From the NCBI GenBank assembly GCA_018780035.1, contig JADMKE010000033.1, forward strand, positions 36,141-100,140: a stretch of DNA of 64,000 nt, given 5' to 3'. Made by a program: the position numbers and the translations under genes. The notes under the pieces are model-generated. The model did not search any database, was not told the DNA's origin, and saw only the letters and a program-made list of their open reading frames with translations. This stretch comes from Candidatus Sericytochromatia bacterium (GTDB taxonomy: Bacteria; Cyanobacteriota; Sericytochromatia; UBA7694). Each line of letters starts with the position of its first letter. Position 1 is the stretch's first letter. Of the stretch, positions 50,901 to 58,354 are shown piece by piece.

Positions 50901-53864
50901 CGCGCGGCCTTTCCACGTCTGCCCAATGGCAAAGCCGATCTTGTCGCCCTCCGGCAGAGTTTGCTCAAACTCAACACAAAACCATTGTCTGAGCAGCTTG
51001 GGCCCTATCTTGCTCAAAATCTTGACCAAAATAGAGCCCCACAAACAGACGCCATTGCAAGAGCGGTGAGTAAAATTTGGCAACAATTGCTCAAACGTCA
51101 GGATTTGACAGAAAATTCAGATTTTTTTCAAATGGGGGGAGATTCCCTGCTCTTGATGCAGGCCTATTTACTGCTGCAACAAAGCTGGCCCCAATTGCCC
51201 AAAATCGCCCAGTTTCACAGTCAGCGCCGCTTGCAGGATTGGGTCGCGCTCTTGCATTCCGCGCTGCCGACTGCGCCAGAACCTTTACCCTTGGAAAGCT
51301 CGCCCGAGACAGGCCCAAGCTCTGCCTCGGGTTTTGGCTTGAGTCCCTCACAAATGGGCTTTTATCTTTGGCACATGCACCTCAAAAGCGATGACTCCCT
51401 CTGGGAAGCCCGAATTGTGCTGGAAGGAGAGCTCGATCCCGATCTGTTTGAAAGGGCTCTTTTTCAGGCTGCCCGCCGCCAGCAAATGCTCAATGTGCAA
51501 TTGCTGGCCACCAGCCCACCTCAATTTGTGCCCTGCTCTGAGCCCCAATTGTCATTTGAGTATCAAGATCTCACTACCCCAGCTGAATCTCTGCCTGTGC
51601 AGGAGAACTTTTCCAGAGATCTCTCTCCGATGGATATTTTTAACGATCCGCTGCTGCGCTGCAGGCTGTTGAAACAGGGCCCCCGCAGCTATTTGTGGCA
51701 GATTCAGGCCCACCATATTTTGGCAGATGGTCTGAGCTGCGTGATTCTCGGCCGGGATATCTTTGCCGCCTATCGCCAATTGCGAGCTCCCTCACAGCCG
51801 CTTCAAACTTTGCCGCAGCAGCCGCCTGTGTCTGCTTTGCCTCCTTTGCGCTCACATTTCTCGGACTATCTCGCAAAGCTCGAACACGAACGCCAAACAC
51901 AGGGAGAAGCCCATTTGCGCTATTGGCAAGCCATCTTTGCCCAGCCGTATCAGGCGCCAGATTTGCGCGGCAAGGGCTTAACGGGCCCAGAAAGCGCAGA
52001 AAGTCCAGACAGCGCAGAAAACACTAAATCCACAGGCTTTTTTCGCCTCGAACGCAGTCTCAACAACAGGGAACTCGCAGCTTTTCAGCAGCATTGCCAG
52101 GCCGCAAGCAGTACCCTCTTTATGGGGGTCTTGGCGGCTTATCATCAGGCCTTGGTTACTCTCACAGGTCAGACCGATCTGATCATTGGCGTGGCCCACC
52201 ATGGGCGCGATTATGCCCTGGAAGAAATTGATCAGATTTTTGGCTGTTTTGCCCGCACCTTGCCCCTGCGTTTGCCTGCCTGGGTGCCGGGGTCTGGTTC
52301 GCAGCATATTTCAGCGCCTCAGATTCAAGCTGCGCAAAAGCTGTATCAGGCAGCAGCAGAACATCCAATGGACCCCCTGCATCTGTTGCGCACCCTCTCT
52401 CCTGCTCCCCGTTTGGCCACGCTCCTGGGCAGTCAGTTTTTTATCAGCGCCGTAGATTTAACTTCGCTTTTAGATGCTGAAATCGTGCCCGGTCTAAGTG
52501 TCAATGGGCCGGCCTCCAGCACCCATTTTCAGCCCTCCAATCAAGATTTGGACCTGTTTTTGGCTCTTAAACAACAGGGTGAGAGCCTGATCTTGACGCT
52601 GAATGTCCATCCAGCTGCTTGCTCGCCTTTGCAAGCAGAGGCATTGCTGGATCAGCTCTTAGCGTCAATGACCCTGCCTACGGAGACCCGCTTTCGGGCT
52701 TTTGCCCTGGCCGAAACCGGAAAGCAAGATGCCGCTTTAATTAGCTATTTGCCTGCCTTAGAGCAGATTCAACGGGTGGCACCCCGCCTGAGCCGGGGCC
52801 AGATTCAGGCCCTCAAACAGCGCCTTTTCCCAAACGATGAGGCCCTCTGGATCGAACAGCTTCAGACCCCTTTGGGCCAGAGTGCCAACCTGGTGCTGCC
52901 CTTCTTTGCCAATGAGATTTTGCCCGGTCAGGCCCAACGACTTTTGCCTGCCATTCAGCGCGCCCGTTTACAGGCCCAGGCCTTGGGGGTCCGCGTGGTT
53001 TCTCTGGCGGGACTGTTGCCCGCTTTGACCGCTTACGGGCAAGATTTGCCTGCGATCCCTGCCCAGGTCAGCGACGCCCCCCAGCGCTTGACCACAGGAC
53101 ACAGCACCACGGTGGTTGCCATGTTACAGACCCTGCGTTTGGCCCTGGCTCAGCTTGAGCGCCCTTTGGCCCGATGTCGGCTGGCGATGGTGGGCCTGGG
53201 ATCGATTGGTGAAGCCACTTTACATGCCCTCTTGGCCAGCGAGGAACACCCAGCCAGTTTGACCCTGGTGGATCGCCTTGGCAGTGAGCAGCGACTCCGT
53301 GAGCTGGCCGAGCGGCTGTCTGCCCAGCATAGGTATACAGGGCCTGTGCAATGGGCCTTGAGCTCAGCAGAAAGTTTGCCCACAGAAGTGTATCAGGCGG
53401 ATCTGATCCTCTCAGCCGTCAGTGCCCGCCAGGTGATTGACATCAGCCAATTGTGTCCGGGGACGGTGCTGGTCGATGATTCGTTTCCCCATTGTTTTGA
53501 TGTGCAGGCGGCCATCACACGCATGGAGCAAGCGCGCGATGTGCTGGTGATTGGCGGCGGCCTGTTGCAATTGCCTGGCAGCATGCGAACGCGCTATTTG
53601 CCTTTTCCAGATCCCGAGCTGCAAACAGCCCTGACCCAGGTCTCCCTGCCTGCCTGTTTGCCCGGTTGCCAATTGGAATCGCTGCTGCTGGCGGCTTATC
53701 CAGAGCTGCCCGAAACCCTCGGCTTGGTTGAACCCGCAAAGCTGCTGCAGTACCTGCCAGTGATTCAAGCGGCGGGGATTCAGGCCGCCCCTTTACATCT
53801 GGAGGGCTACCTGGTTCCTCCTAAGCTGCTCCAGGGCTTGTTATGGAAACGTGCTGGGGATTGA
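44913..53864 (+). CDS. Hybrid PKS-NRPS with acyl-ACP-reductase-like terminus (KS-KR-ACP-C-A-PCP-C-AAR)
   Basis: A 2983-residue megaenzyme. KS 1-425: Cys177 (DTACSSS), His312 (EAHGTGT), His349 (NIGH). No acyltransferase follows; a Glu-Pro linker (462-475) leads to the KR, with LITGGASGIG near 694 and Ser/Tyr/Asn at about 830-850. ACP: Ser1014 in LGIDSL. C1: HHIVFDG from 1207. A domain about 1520-2020: FTSGSTGQPKG, FDAS (amino-group Asp), NLYGPTETT, YRTGD. PCP: Ser2078 in GGDSL. C2: HHILADG from 2267. The last 370 residues resemble cyanobacterial fatty acyl-ACP reductase: TTGHSTT near 2727, Rossmann GLGSIG near 2761, DDSFP near 2855, and Cys2919 near the end. It would extend and reduce an acyl chain, add one amino acid and release it reductively. 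The acyltransferase must act in trans. Confidence 0.93.
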   Translation: MKREELTLVSMACRFPGAPSTQDFWENLKQGRDLLSEIPPSRWDAQRYYDPQPGISGKCATTKGYFLADVRQFDPGFFKVLPEDAEVMDPQQRILLELCFEAFESAGYQRERLSGQKVGVFMGITKSDYQNNIAEALARQELTQKTVVTGILENLIAARISHYFDLTGPALTIDTACSSSLVALHLAKESILAGDCDMALVGGINLNLNVPAFLGMSAAQALSPGDQFHVFDQRANGFFMGEGGAVVLLKKRSQALADQDRILAVLAGSAVNNDGRSISPMAPRSSTQQAVLLKACEDAQITPAEITLIEAHGTGTPLGDAIEAQTLNAIFSGISPKPVLSSVKPNIGHLLSAAGMGSLIKVMLCFQHRQIPPLLHYAQPRKELQLESQGFCLNQNLLEIPAGQPMVAGINGFGFGGTNAHILLRAESQEPPQSDFQQVLPAYQKRDFWVGLKERSATESAPEPEPEPEPEPEPELRVFESRWFARELPGAVTASVPTDPLLLLTDPLLNDVQNQLVDHLAQAGQPCRCLQSGAELERLLSNGPFLSGPDEYQLVLCLPLSAQALYSFLQTLAKSPQLARCKRLTVVTQGALPHGCVPGTETFAAFLNSGLLWAAASELNLPVLQVDLHPGEIGPQLGDLAQWLLNPQLQQTSQAQTTTQLALREIRVWQRSQRQVSLQTEPPLPSRIRANGVYLITGGASGIGALIAESLVAQQPMLQVIVVGRREASEVPGFAELQARIQAQGSEIHYYRVDMGQTAEVRVLCQQILRKYAGLNGVVHAAGQGMPKDLRRSAYQERQAGMAPKVEGLIALRESLLALGLSPDFFVAFSSLSAALPGFGRGLIDYVAANQFMDLYASAVSRSALPIQVIQWGPWQGTGMASHPTLLKQLADQGIYALSPAEGISAFHAFINGGFEQALIFKTPHSLKALSERLAHLPRPALESPEASPSLDFQSAPAAPENPLQHQTQRQTQNQTQAVLEQRLRHLIQDILAESGETREIGPEDNLMDLGIDSLIAIDLTQTLEDWGFQELPFELFFEQQNIRELARYLLGRSPNLSESPPAPLPAESVVNALSPIQTSFFVAQTLYERPNYSFFRLSFSRLLDPPLLEQALWDLLEQHSQLRAIFQQSVDASGLHLSYLILSRAQLEAELQTRPNPSLLLEISPELSLAEYEAAFVNQLFDLSQAPLFRIGLQQTAQGSHLLLLFHHIVFDGISMKNFLQGLWERYRGLETHTPYLAPPLALSYEDYVQTLQRYRESEAFRAALLACSEYLQSKPLQALTAQPFLFELAERYARLGSVPAQSQQHRLPQACSTALSQKAQTTQTPLQMLYLSAFFKALSQWTGQSQLWVQVASAGRHWPLAEIHSLIGSFAELFPVYADLQLNQGLALAQNLRQQWNLAQPLLRVGADQITRLAQEQGISLPFSFSFAHFDYTWMPPADQAQVVGTEMRGFHAQTQLGLLISENHQGFYYALNTPQGLFAEAELARLAQLFETALHQIAEVAEEAVAEIAVPDFWNDFLAVPDTALALKTPECEVSYAELRQRVKQLAYQLESRGLSCGSVLVFWGEASPDSICLLLACLALGVTWVPVDAQSPLQRVQEICRQAKAELWVSDFQDLATNENGLLALADLLQQARASQEIGFRLPQRSANAVAYIIFTSGSTGQPKGVPILYTALMRYLGWAIETFAYGPQDRVILTSSLAFDASLRPVLATLMRGACLCPVNDQTKRDPQALLNWVRDAQISVWSSVPGLWQGLIQALEAQMQGVSLHLKPENLPELAHLPQLRLVQLGGEVLAPQWVERWQALMGSERPLVNLYGPTETTINATHHWVQGPHPQGQPVPIGKALPYLNCRVMSATGEPCASEEAGELWVSGPGLTPGYLSQADDPFVLYLGDRYYRTGDRVYQDAEGCFYYLGRQDRQIKLRGYRLEPAEIEAVLLRFPNLHEAWVDTLPSPSGTPQLVACVSSPLPLDPVELKHHLAQFLPSYMLPQQMYVRAAFPRLPNGKADLVALRQSLLKLNTKPLSEQLGPYLAQNLDQNRAPQTDAIARAVSKIWQQLLKRQDLTENSDFFQMGGDSLLLMQAYLLLQQSWPQLPKIAQFHSQRRLQDWVALLHSALPTAPEPLPLESSPETGPSSASGFGLSPSQMGFYLWHMHLKSDDSLWEARIVLEGELDPDLFERALFQAARRQQMLNVQLLATSPPQFVPCSEPQLSFEYQDLTTPAESLPVQENFSRDLSPMDIFNDPLLRCRLLKQGPRSYLWQIQAHHILADGLSCVILGRDIFAAYRQLRAPSQPLQTLPQQPPVSALPPLRSHFSDYLAKLEHERQTQGEAHLRYWQAIFAQPYQAPDLRGKGLTGPESAESPDSAENTKSTGFFRLERSLNNRELAAFQQHCQAASSTLFMGVLAAYHQALVTLTGQTDLIIGVAHHGRDYALEEIDQIFGCFARTLPLRLPAWVPGSGSQHISAPQIQAAQKLYQAAAEHPMDPLHLLRTLSPAPRLATLLGSQFFISAVDLTSLLDAEIVPGLSVNGPASSTHFQPSNQDLDLFLALKQQGESLILTLNVHPAACSPLQAEALLDQLLASMTLPTETRFRAFALAETGKQDAALISYLPALEQIQRVAPRLSRGQIQALKQRLFPNDEALWIEQLQTPLGQSANLVLPFFANEILPGQAQRLLPAIQRARLQAQALGVRVVSLAGLLPALTAYGQDLPAIPAQVSDAPQRLTTGHSTTVVAMLQTLRLALAQLERPLARCRLAMVGLGSIGEATLHALLASEEHPASLTLVDRLGSEQRLRELAERLSAQHRYTGPVQWALSSAESLPTEVYQADLILSAVSARQVIDISQLCPGTVLVDDSFPHCFDVQAAITRMEQARDVLVIGGGLLQLPGSMRTRYLPFPDPELQTALTQVSLPACLPGCQLESLLLAAYPELPETLGLVEPAKLLQYLPVIQAAGIQAAPLHLEGYLVPPKLLQGLLWKRAGD
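46296..46337 (+). repeat. Hexanucleotide repeat encoding a Glu-Pro linker
   Basis: Seven copies of CCAGAG/CCAGAA encode alternating Pro-Glu between the KS and KR domains of the megasynthase. Such linkers are stiff spacers; the repeat can change length in two-residue steps. Confidence 0.9.
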
Positions 53865-53865
53865 G

Positions 53866-54522
53866 TCAGGTCTGCCTTTGGTGTTGCAAAACGACATGCG
53901 TGGCTTTCTCCGATGCGACAAATTTGACGCATTCGTACCCCAGTGCCCGCATATCAAGCCCTTCAAACAGCCGTTCGCCTGCGCCGAGCAGAACGGGGGC
54001 AATCGCAAAGTGCATTTCATCAATCAGGCCCTCGCGCAGATACTGTTGGAGGGTGTTCGTTCCTCCACCAATGCGCACGTCCATTCCCCCAGCGGCCTCG
54101 CGGGCCCTTTCAAGCGCTTCGTGAATGCCGCCTGTCACAAAATAGAAAGTCGTGTCACCCGCCATCTCAATCGGGGGACGTGCGTGATGCGTCAGAATAA
54201 AGGTGGGAACATGATAAGGCGGGTTGTCTCCCCACCAGCCTTTCCAGTTCATGTCTGGCCAGGGCCCACGATCGGGGCTGAACATGTTCCTGCCGAGAAT
54301 CCAAGCCCCAATATTCTCAAAGCCACGCGCGGCAAAGTCGTCGTCAACCCCGGTCGTGCCTTCATCTTTCCCGAACAGGGAGCGCTGCAAGGTGCGTGTG
54401 GGAAATAACCATTGATGCAGATCCGTCCCGCCGACGCCAAGCGGATGGTTGATGTCTTGATTCGGGCCTGCTCCGTATCCATCCAGTGAAAGGGTGAAAC
54501 TCTCAACGCGAACGCGTGTCAT
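53866..54522 (-). CDS. RibD C-terminal/dihydrofolate reductase family protein
   Basis: A 218-residue protein of the RibD-C/DHFR-like fold: SFTLSLDGYGAGP at the start, GAWILGRNMF, WKGWWGDNPPYHVPTFILTHHARPP, FVTGGIHEALERAREAAGGMDVRIGGGTNTLQQYLREGLIDEMHFAIAPVLLGAGERLF. It would bind NADPH; the substrate is unknown and may not be a pterin. I use the ATG at 54522 (MTRVRVESF); the frame stays open upstream to 54579. Composition differs from the AT-rich gene beside it. The stop is one base from the megasynthase stop, so the two genes are convergent. This fold is widespread and often horizontally acquired. Confidence 0.87.
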   Translation of the reverse strand: MTRVRVESFTLSLDGYGAGPNQDINHPLGVGGTDLHQWLFPTRTLQRSLFGKDEGTTGVDDDFAARGFENIGAWILGRNMFSPDRGPWPDMNWKGWWGDNPPYHVPTFILTHHARPPIEMAGDTTFYFVTGGIHEALERAREAAGGMDVRIGGGTNTLQQYLREGLIDEMHFAIAPVLLGAGERLFEGLDMRALGYECVKFVASEKATHVVLQHQRQT

Positions 54523-54672
54523 CGTAGACCTCTGTTGTTCAATAGATTTGGCAGAGACACCACAGGGGTGTATGCACATGAATACATTGTACCATTGGGG
54601 GCAAGACTGAGCTTTGGTTTGTGGGCCTGATTGATTAATTTTGAATTGCGCTGAGCCAAACTTACAGATTTC

Positions 54673-55524
54673 TTACCCATACCTGCAAATAATCAATCTC
54701 AATTCATGTTTTTTTCTTAAATTTTCAAACTTTTTTAAAGCATTTTCTAAAACGTTGCCAAAATGATCTCTCAATGAGATCTTATACCAAACTTTAGTTA
54801 AATTACTTTCAGGATCATTGAATTCTTTAGCAAAAATAATTTCACCTTTAAGACTAAGCGTATGTCTTTCGTTTGTTTTCAGAGGAAAATAAGGAACTGA
54901 ACTCATTTGTGGGTGTGATGAACAAGCGTTTGTAAACTTCGGATTTACAAATAGGGGTAATAATTTTTTCTTTACATAACACTTCTCTATAATTTCAAAA
55001 TCCCAGTCTTCATTTAAGATATCGTCCACATTTATCCAGGCTATGCTTAAATCAGATTTATTCAAGTCAATAATATAATCATTTAAATGCCCGTCATATT
55101 TTACCACTCGGTGATATAAGTATTTATAAAATTCAGTGGATAAATGAGCGGGTACAGACCTGTGTACAGGTAAATCAAGATATAAATAATCTTGAAAGTC
55201 TCTGATTAAATAATTATTATCAAATGCTTCACGCAATATTATTGGCGGTTCATCATACGTTTTATATAATTCTTCTTCGTATTTATCCTCTAGCTCTAAT
55301 AATTCTTCAATTTCTTCGTTGTATTCCTCTTCATTTAATTTATCCAAATCAAATAAATCGAAATGAGCTGAGATCTTTCTTTTAATAAAACTCAACTCAT
55401 CCACAAAATTTATAAAACGACTAAAGTCATACTTCATATTTACTTCAATGGGTTCAGCTGGTTCCCATTTTTCAGGTGAAGAACATACTTTTTTTTCTAG
55501 AAAACCATCAACTGAAGAACTCAT
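54673..55524 (-). CDS. AT-rich orphan gene, unknown function
   Basis: A 283-residue protein, strongly acidic and rich in Asp, Glu, Leu, Lys and Tyr (LNEEEYNEEIEELLELEDKYEEEL near 60). No signal peptide, membrane segment or family is recognised. GC content is far lower than in the surrounding genes and A/T-ending codons dominate, which points to horizontal transfer. It begins the accessory region that runs to the right edge. It could encode an immunity or defence protein, but nothing in the sequence proves it. It is separated from the RibD-like gene by 150 bp without features. Confidence 0.62.
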   Translation of the reverse strand: MSSSVDGFLEKKVCSSPEKWEPAEPIEVNMKYDFSRFINFVDELSFIKRKISAHFDLFDLDKLNEEEYNEEIEELLELEDKYEEELYKTYDEPPIILREAFDNNYLIRDFQDYLYLDLPVHRSVPAHLSTEFYKYLYHRVVKYDGHLNDYIIDLNKSDLSIAWINVDDILNEDWDFEIIEKCYVKKKLLPLFVNPKFTNACSSHPQMSSVPYFPLKTNERHTLSLKGEIIFAKEFNDPESNLTKVWYKISLRDHFGNVLENALKKFENLRKKHELRLIICRYG

Positions 55525-55566
55525 TTTTATTTCTCTTTGTTAAAGTCAATTCAGATGAAATACGAA

Positions 55567-55935
55567 TCACCAAACCTTCACACAATCCTTCCGGGCCACC
55601 CATTTTGCTTCAACGCTTTCTGCTGCAACATAATAGCCTGTCGGATGACCGGATTGGCTTGTGAGCTCAAATACCTTATACCCTTGATCGCCAAATTCAG
55701 ACGCATCAAAATTAGCTTCGGGGATCAACTGCTCGGCGCGTTGCAGGGACGCGATGCTGAAATTGAGGACATGTTGGGAGTAGACCGAAGGGAGATGAAA
55801 CAGAATGGCTGCTTGAAAGGTGACCCATAACGCCTGGTCTTCTTTTGGTCCGCCGTCGCAGGTAAATGCAATGTGCAAGGCGCGAGACGCTTGGTTAAAC
55901 GACTGGAGTATCCATATTTCCAGGTGAATGTTCAT
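55567..55935 (-). CDS. Small hypothetical protein
   Basis: A 122-residue protein beginning MNIHLEIWILQSFNQASRAL, with no signal peptide, motif or family that I recognise. GC is moderate. A Shine-Dalgarno site is weak, so the start is uncertain. It runs in the same direction as the AT-rich gene 42 bp downstream. It may be a real small gene or a remnant in a decayed region. Confidence 0.45.
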   Translation of the reverse strand: MNIHLEIWILQSFNQASRALHIAFTCDGGPKEDQALWVTFQAAILFHLPSVYSQHVLNFSIASLQRAEQLIPEANFDASEFGDQGYKVFELTSQSGHPTGYYVAAESVEAKWVARKDCVKVW

Positions 55936-56219
55936 TTAAATCGCGATTGAGCTTAGTTTGTGTCATTTTTAGCCAAAATGTTAGTCAATGTTTTGGTCGA
56001 TTGATCAAAATAAGTGAATATCATTTAACGACCCATTTCCCTTTGATTATACCATCGACTCTCACTTTGCCTTTGTGCTAAGCAGCAAGCCAGTCCCCAG
56101 CAGGGGTGAAGTTAAAGTGCAAAACGAGGATTGACAGCTGAAAAAGCCTGGATTTATAGTGAACTGATTGGGGGTTGCCCCAAATCTTGCTTGTCGCCGT
56201 CATACGGGAGGCGGAATCA
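55936..56219. other. Intergenic region holding the AraC-type regulator promoter
   Basis: TTGACA (56131-56136) and TATAGT (56155-56160) are 18 bp apart and face the regulator gene. A hairpin (TTGGGG 56168-56173, CCCCAA 56178-56183) lies at the predicted 5' end of the transcript, and CCCC/GGGG arms near 56095-56106 form another symmetric site. These may be operators or an mRNA element. The left part of the gap shows nothing recognisable. Confidence 0.5.
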
Positions 56220-57092
56220 ATGGAAAAAATGAAACATATTCCGGTCAGAAAAATAAAGTCAGGCCCCCAAGCACAACCCATTCCTGAAAACTTTACCATC
56301 CGGGAACTGGAGCAACTGCTCGCTGGAAAAGACATGGTCCAGGATCTACACAGGCACGATTTCTTTTTAATCATGGTTTTGGCAAAGGGGGCTGGAGACC
56401 ATGAGATAGACTTTATCCCCTACACCCTGTGTGATCACACTGTTTTCCTGATGCGGCCCGGTCAGGTGCACAAACATACCATCAAAGCTGGCAGCAAAGG
56501 GTATCTGATTCAGTTCAAACCAGATTTTTATCCTTCATCAGAGACACAGACCCTTCCGTTTTTCCGAAAATGTTTTAATCAGAATTTTTTTCAGCTTGAA
56601 ACACACAGAATCCAAAAGCTGCTGGCAATTGCCCATGCCATTTTTGAAGAGGAAAAAGACAGACAAGCGGGATACCAAGACATTATCCAAGCAAAACTCA
56701 GCATTTTTTTGATTGAACTCAGCAGGCAAAATCAGCGTTTAAATGCCTCAAACAACCCTCAAAAGTTGTATTCACAGGAAATCTTGGAAGAATTTTTGGC
56801 CCGCTTAGACACCCATGTTTCAGAACATAGACACGTCTCAGAGTATGCAAAAATGCTGAATTTGTCTACTTATCAGCTCAATGCAATTACCAAAGCGACC
56901 TTGGGAAAAACCTGTTCTGATCTGATCAAAGAACAATTGGTACTTGAAGCCAAAAGATACCTACTGGCAACTCCCAGCCAGGTCAAAGAAATTGCTTACC
57001 AGCTCGGTTTTGAAGATATTTCTTACTTTATCAGGTTCTTCAAAAAACAAACGGGCTTGACCCCAGAAGCTTTCCGACACAATTTTAAATAA
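56220..57092 (+). CDS. AraC-family transcriptional regulator
   Basis: A 290-residue regulator. The N-terminal half (about 20-150) is cupin-like (HDFFLIMVLAKGAGDHEIDF, FLMRPGQVHKHTIKAGSKGYLIQF), a ligand-binding arm. The C-terminal helix-turn-helix pair (about 190-290) has HVSEYAKMLNLSTYQLNAITKATLGKTCSDLI and VKEIAYQLGFEDISYFIRFFKKQTGLTPEAFR, the classic AraC DNA-binding signature. GGAGG precedes the ATG by 8 bp. It heads the redox gene set to its right (57183-59907) and probably controls it. Low-molecular-weight electrophiles or oxidants are plausible signals from the identity of those genes. Confidence 0.93.
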   Translation: MEKMKHIPVRKIKSGPQAQPIPENFTIRELEQLLAGKDMVQDLHRHDFFLIMVLAKGAGDHEIDFIPYTLCDHTVFLMRPGQVHKHTIKAGSKGYLIQFKPDFYPSSETQTLPFFRKCFNQNFFQLETHRIQKLLAIAHAIFEEEKDRQAGYQDIIQAKLSIFLIELSRQNQRLNASNNPQKLYSQEILEEFLARLDTHVSEHRHVSEYAKMLNLSTYQLNAITKATLGKTCSDLIKEQLVLEAKRYLLATPSQVKEIAYQLGFEDISYFIRFFKKQTGLTPEAFRHNFK

Positions 57093-57182
57093 GTCCTATT
57101 AAACAGCATTTCTGTCCTACCACTCAAATTCCGGTATTGGCTATATTTGAATCAGACAAACAATGATTCAAAGGAGCTTAAT

Positions 57183-57413
57183 ATGAATCGGAAAGCACAG
57201 CTAATCTCATCCCTTAAAATTTGGGTTGTGATTTATCCTGCCCTCACAACTTTTATTTATCTGTTTGGCGAACAAATGTCTGTTTTGCCAATATATCTCA
57301 GAACATTGCTCATGACTCTGACATTGGTGCCGCTGATCGTGTTTATCGGGGTCCCTTTTGTCAATCTGATCCTGGGCAAAGTATTGCCCGAACAAAGTCA
57401 GAACAGGAATTAA
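57183..57413 (+). CDS. DUF2798-like two-helix membrane protein
   Basis: A 76-residue protein with two hydrophobic segments (about 12-30 and 41-63: VVIYPALTTFIYLFG, LLMTLTLVPLIVFIGVPFVNLIL). Length and the two-helix plan fit DUF2798, small membrane proteins often found beside redox or efflux genes. AAGGAG lies 6 bp before the ATG. It is 4 bp upstream of the flavoprotein gene, so they are co-transcribed. Function unknown. Confidence 0.72.
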   Translation: MNRKAQLISSLKIWVVIYPALTTFIYLFGEQMSVLPIYLRTLLMTLTLVPLIVFIGVPFVNLILGKVLPEQSQNRN

Positions 57414-57417
57414 GCCC

Positions 57418-58326
57418 ATGAAAACACCCACCGCTTTTGACGTCATTATCATTGGGGGCAGTTACTCAGGATTGGCCGCAGCCATGGCACTGGGCAGGGC
57501 TTTAAAAAAGGTACTGGTTATCGACAGCTTTCAGCCCTGCAACCGGCAAACACCTCACTCCCATAACTTTCTCACCCAGGACGGAAAACCCCCGGCTGAA
57601 ATTGCTGAACTTGCAAGAAGGCAGGTGGAACAGTATGATTCAGTCCATTTTCACAGGGGTCTGGCTGTCAAAGGAAGACAATCAGCACAGGGATTTGTGA
57701 TTGAAACCGCCGCAGGTGAAAGATTTGAGGCCAAAAAATTAATTTTTGCCACGGGCATTCAAGATATATTGCCTGAAATACCTGGTTTTGCAGCATGTTG
57801 GGGTATTTCTGCGCTGCATTGTCCCTATTGCCATGGCTATGAAGTCAAAAATCAGCCCACGGGGATACTCGGCAATGGGGAAAACGGCTTTGAATTTGCT
57901 ATGTTAATCTCAAACTGGACACAGGATCTGACACTGTTGACCCATGGAAAATCGCGCCTGACAGCCGAGCAACAGCGCAAGCTGGACAAACATCGGATCA
58001 GGGTAGTTGAAACAGAGCTTGCGCGCATTGAGCATGCCAATGGCGCTATCCACCACCTGTATTTCAAAGATGGCTCAAACATGCCTGTCAAGGCCCTGTA
58101 TACCAGACCGGATTTTGTACAACACTGTCCGATTCCCGAAAACCTGGGCTGTGCATTGACCCCAGAAGGCTACCTCAGAACAGATCCGCTGCAAAAAACA
58201 ACCGTTGCGGGCATTTATGCCTGTGGGGACAATACCACCCGGATGCGTACGGTTGCCAATGCTGTCGCGCTGGGCACAACAGCCGGCATGATGTTAAACA
58301 AAGAGCTTGTGACTGAAGCGTTTTAG
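57418..58326 (+). CDS. Thioredoxin-reductase-like NAD(P)/FAD oxidoreductase
   Basis: A 302-residue flavoprotein with a GxGxxG-like FAD motif (IIGGSYSGLAAAMALGRAL, 11-29), a redox CPYC at 135-138 (same place as the CxxC in thioredoxin reductase), the NAD(P) motif ILGNGENGFEFA at 150-161, and YACGDNTTRMRTVANAVALGTTAGM at the C-terminal FAD site. It is probably a soluble disulfide reductase or a related flavoenzyme. The NADPH signature is divergent, so cofactor choice is uncertain. It sits in the AraC-controlled cassette, 4 bp after the DUF2798 gene and 28 bp before the DUF2306 gene. Confidence 0.9.
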   Translation: MKTPTAFDVIIIGGSYSGLAAAMALGRALKKVLVIDSFQPCNRQTPHSHNFLTQDGKPPAEIAELARRQVEQYDSVHFHRGLAVKGRQSAQGFVIETAAGERFEAKKLIFATGIQDILPEIPGFAACWGISALHCPYCHGYEVKNQPTGILGNGENGFEFAMLISNWTQDLTLLTHGKSRLTAEQQRKLDKHRIRVVETELARIEHANGAIHHLYFKDGSNMPVKALYTRPDFVQHCPIPENLGCALTPEGYLRTDPLQKTTVAGIYACGDNTTRMRTVANAVALGTTAGMMLNKELVTEAF

Positions 58327-58354
58327 CGCAAAATTAAGCTTGAAAGGAATAAAA

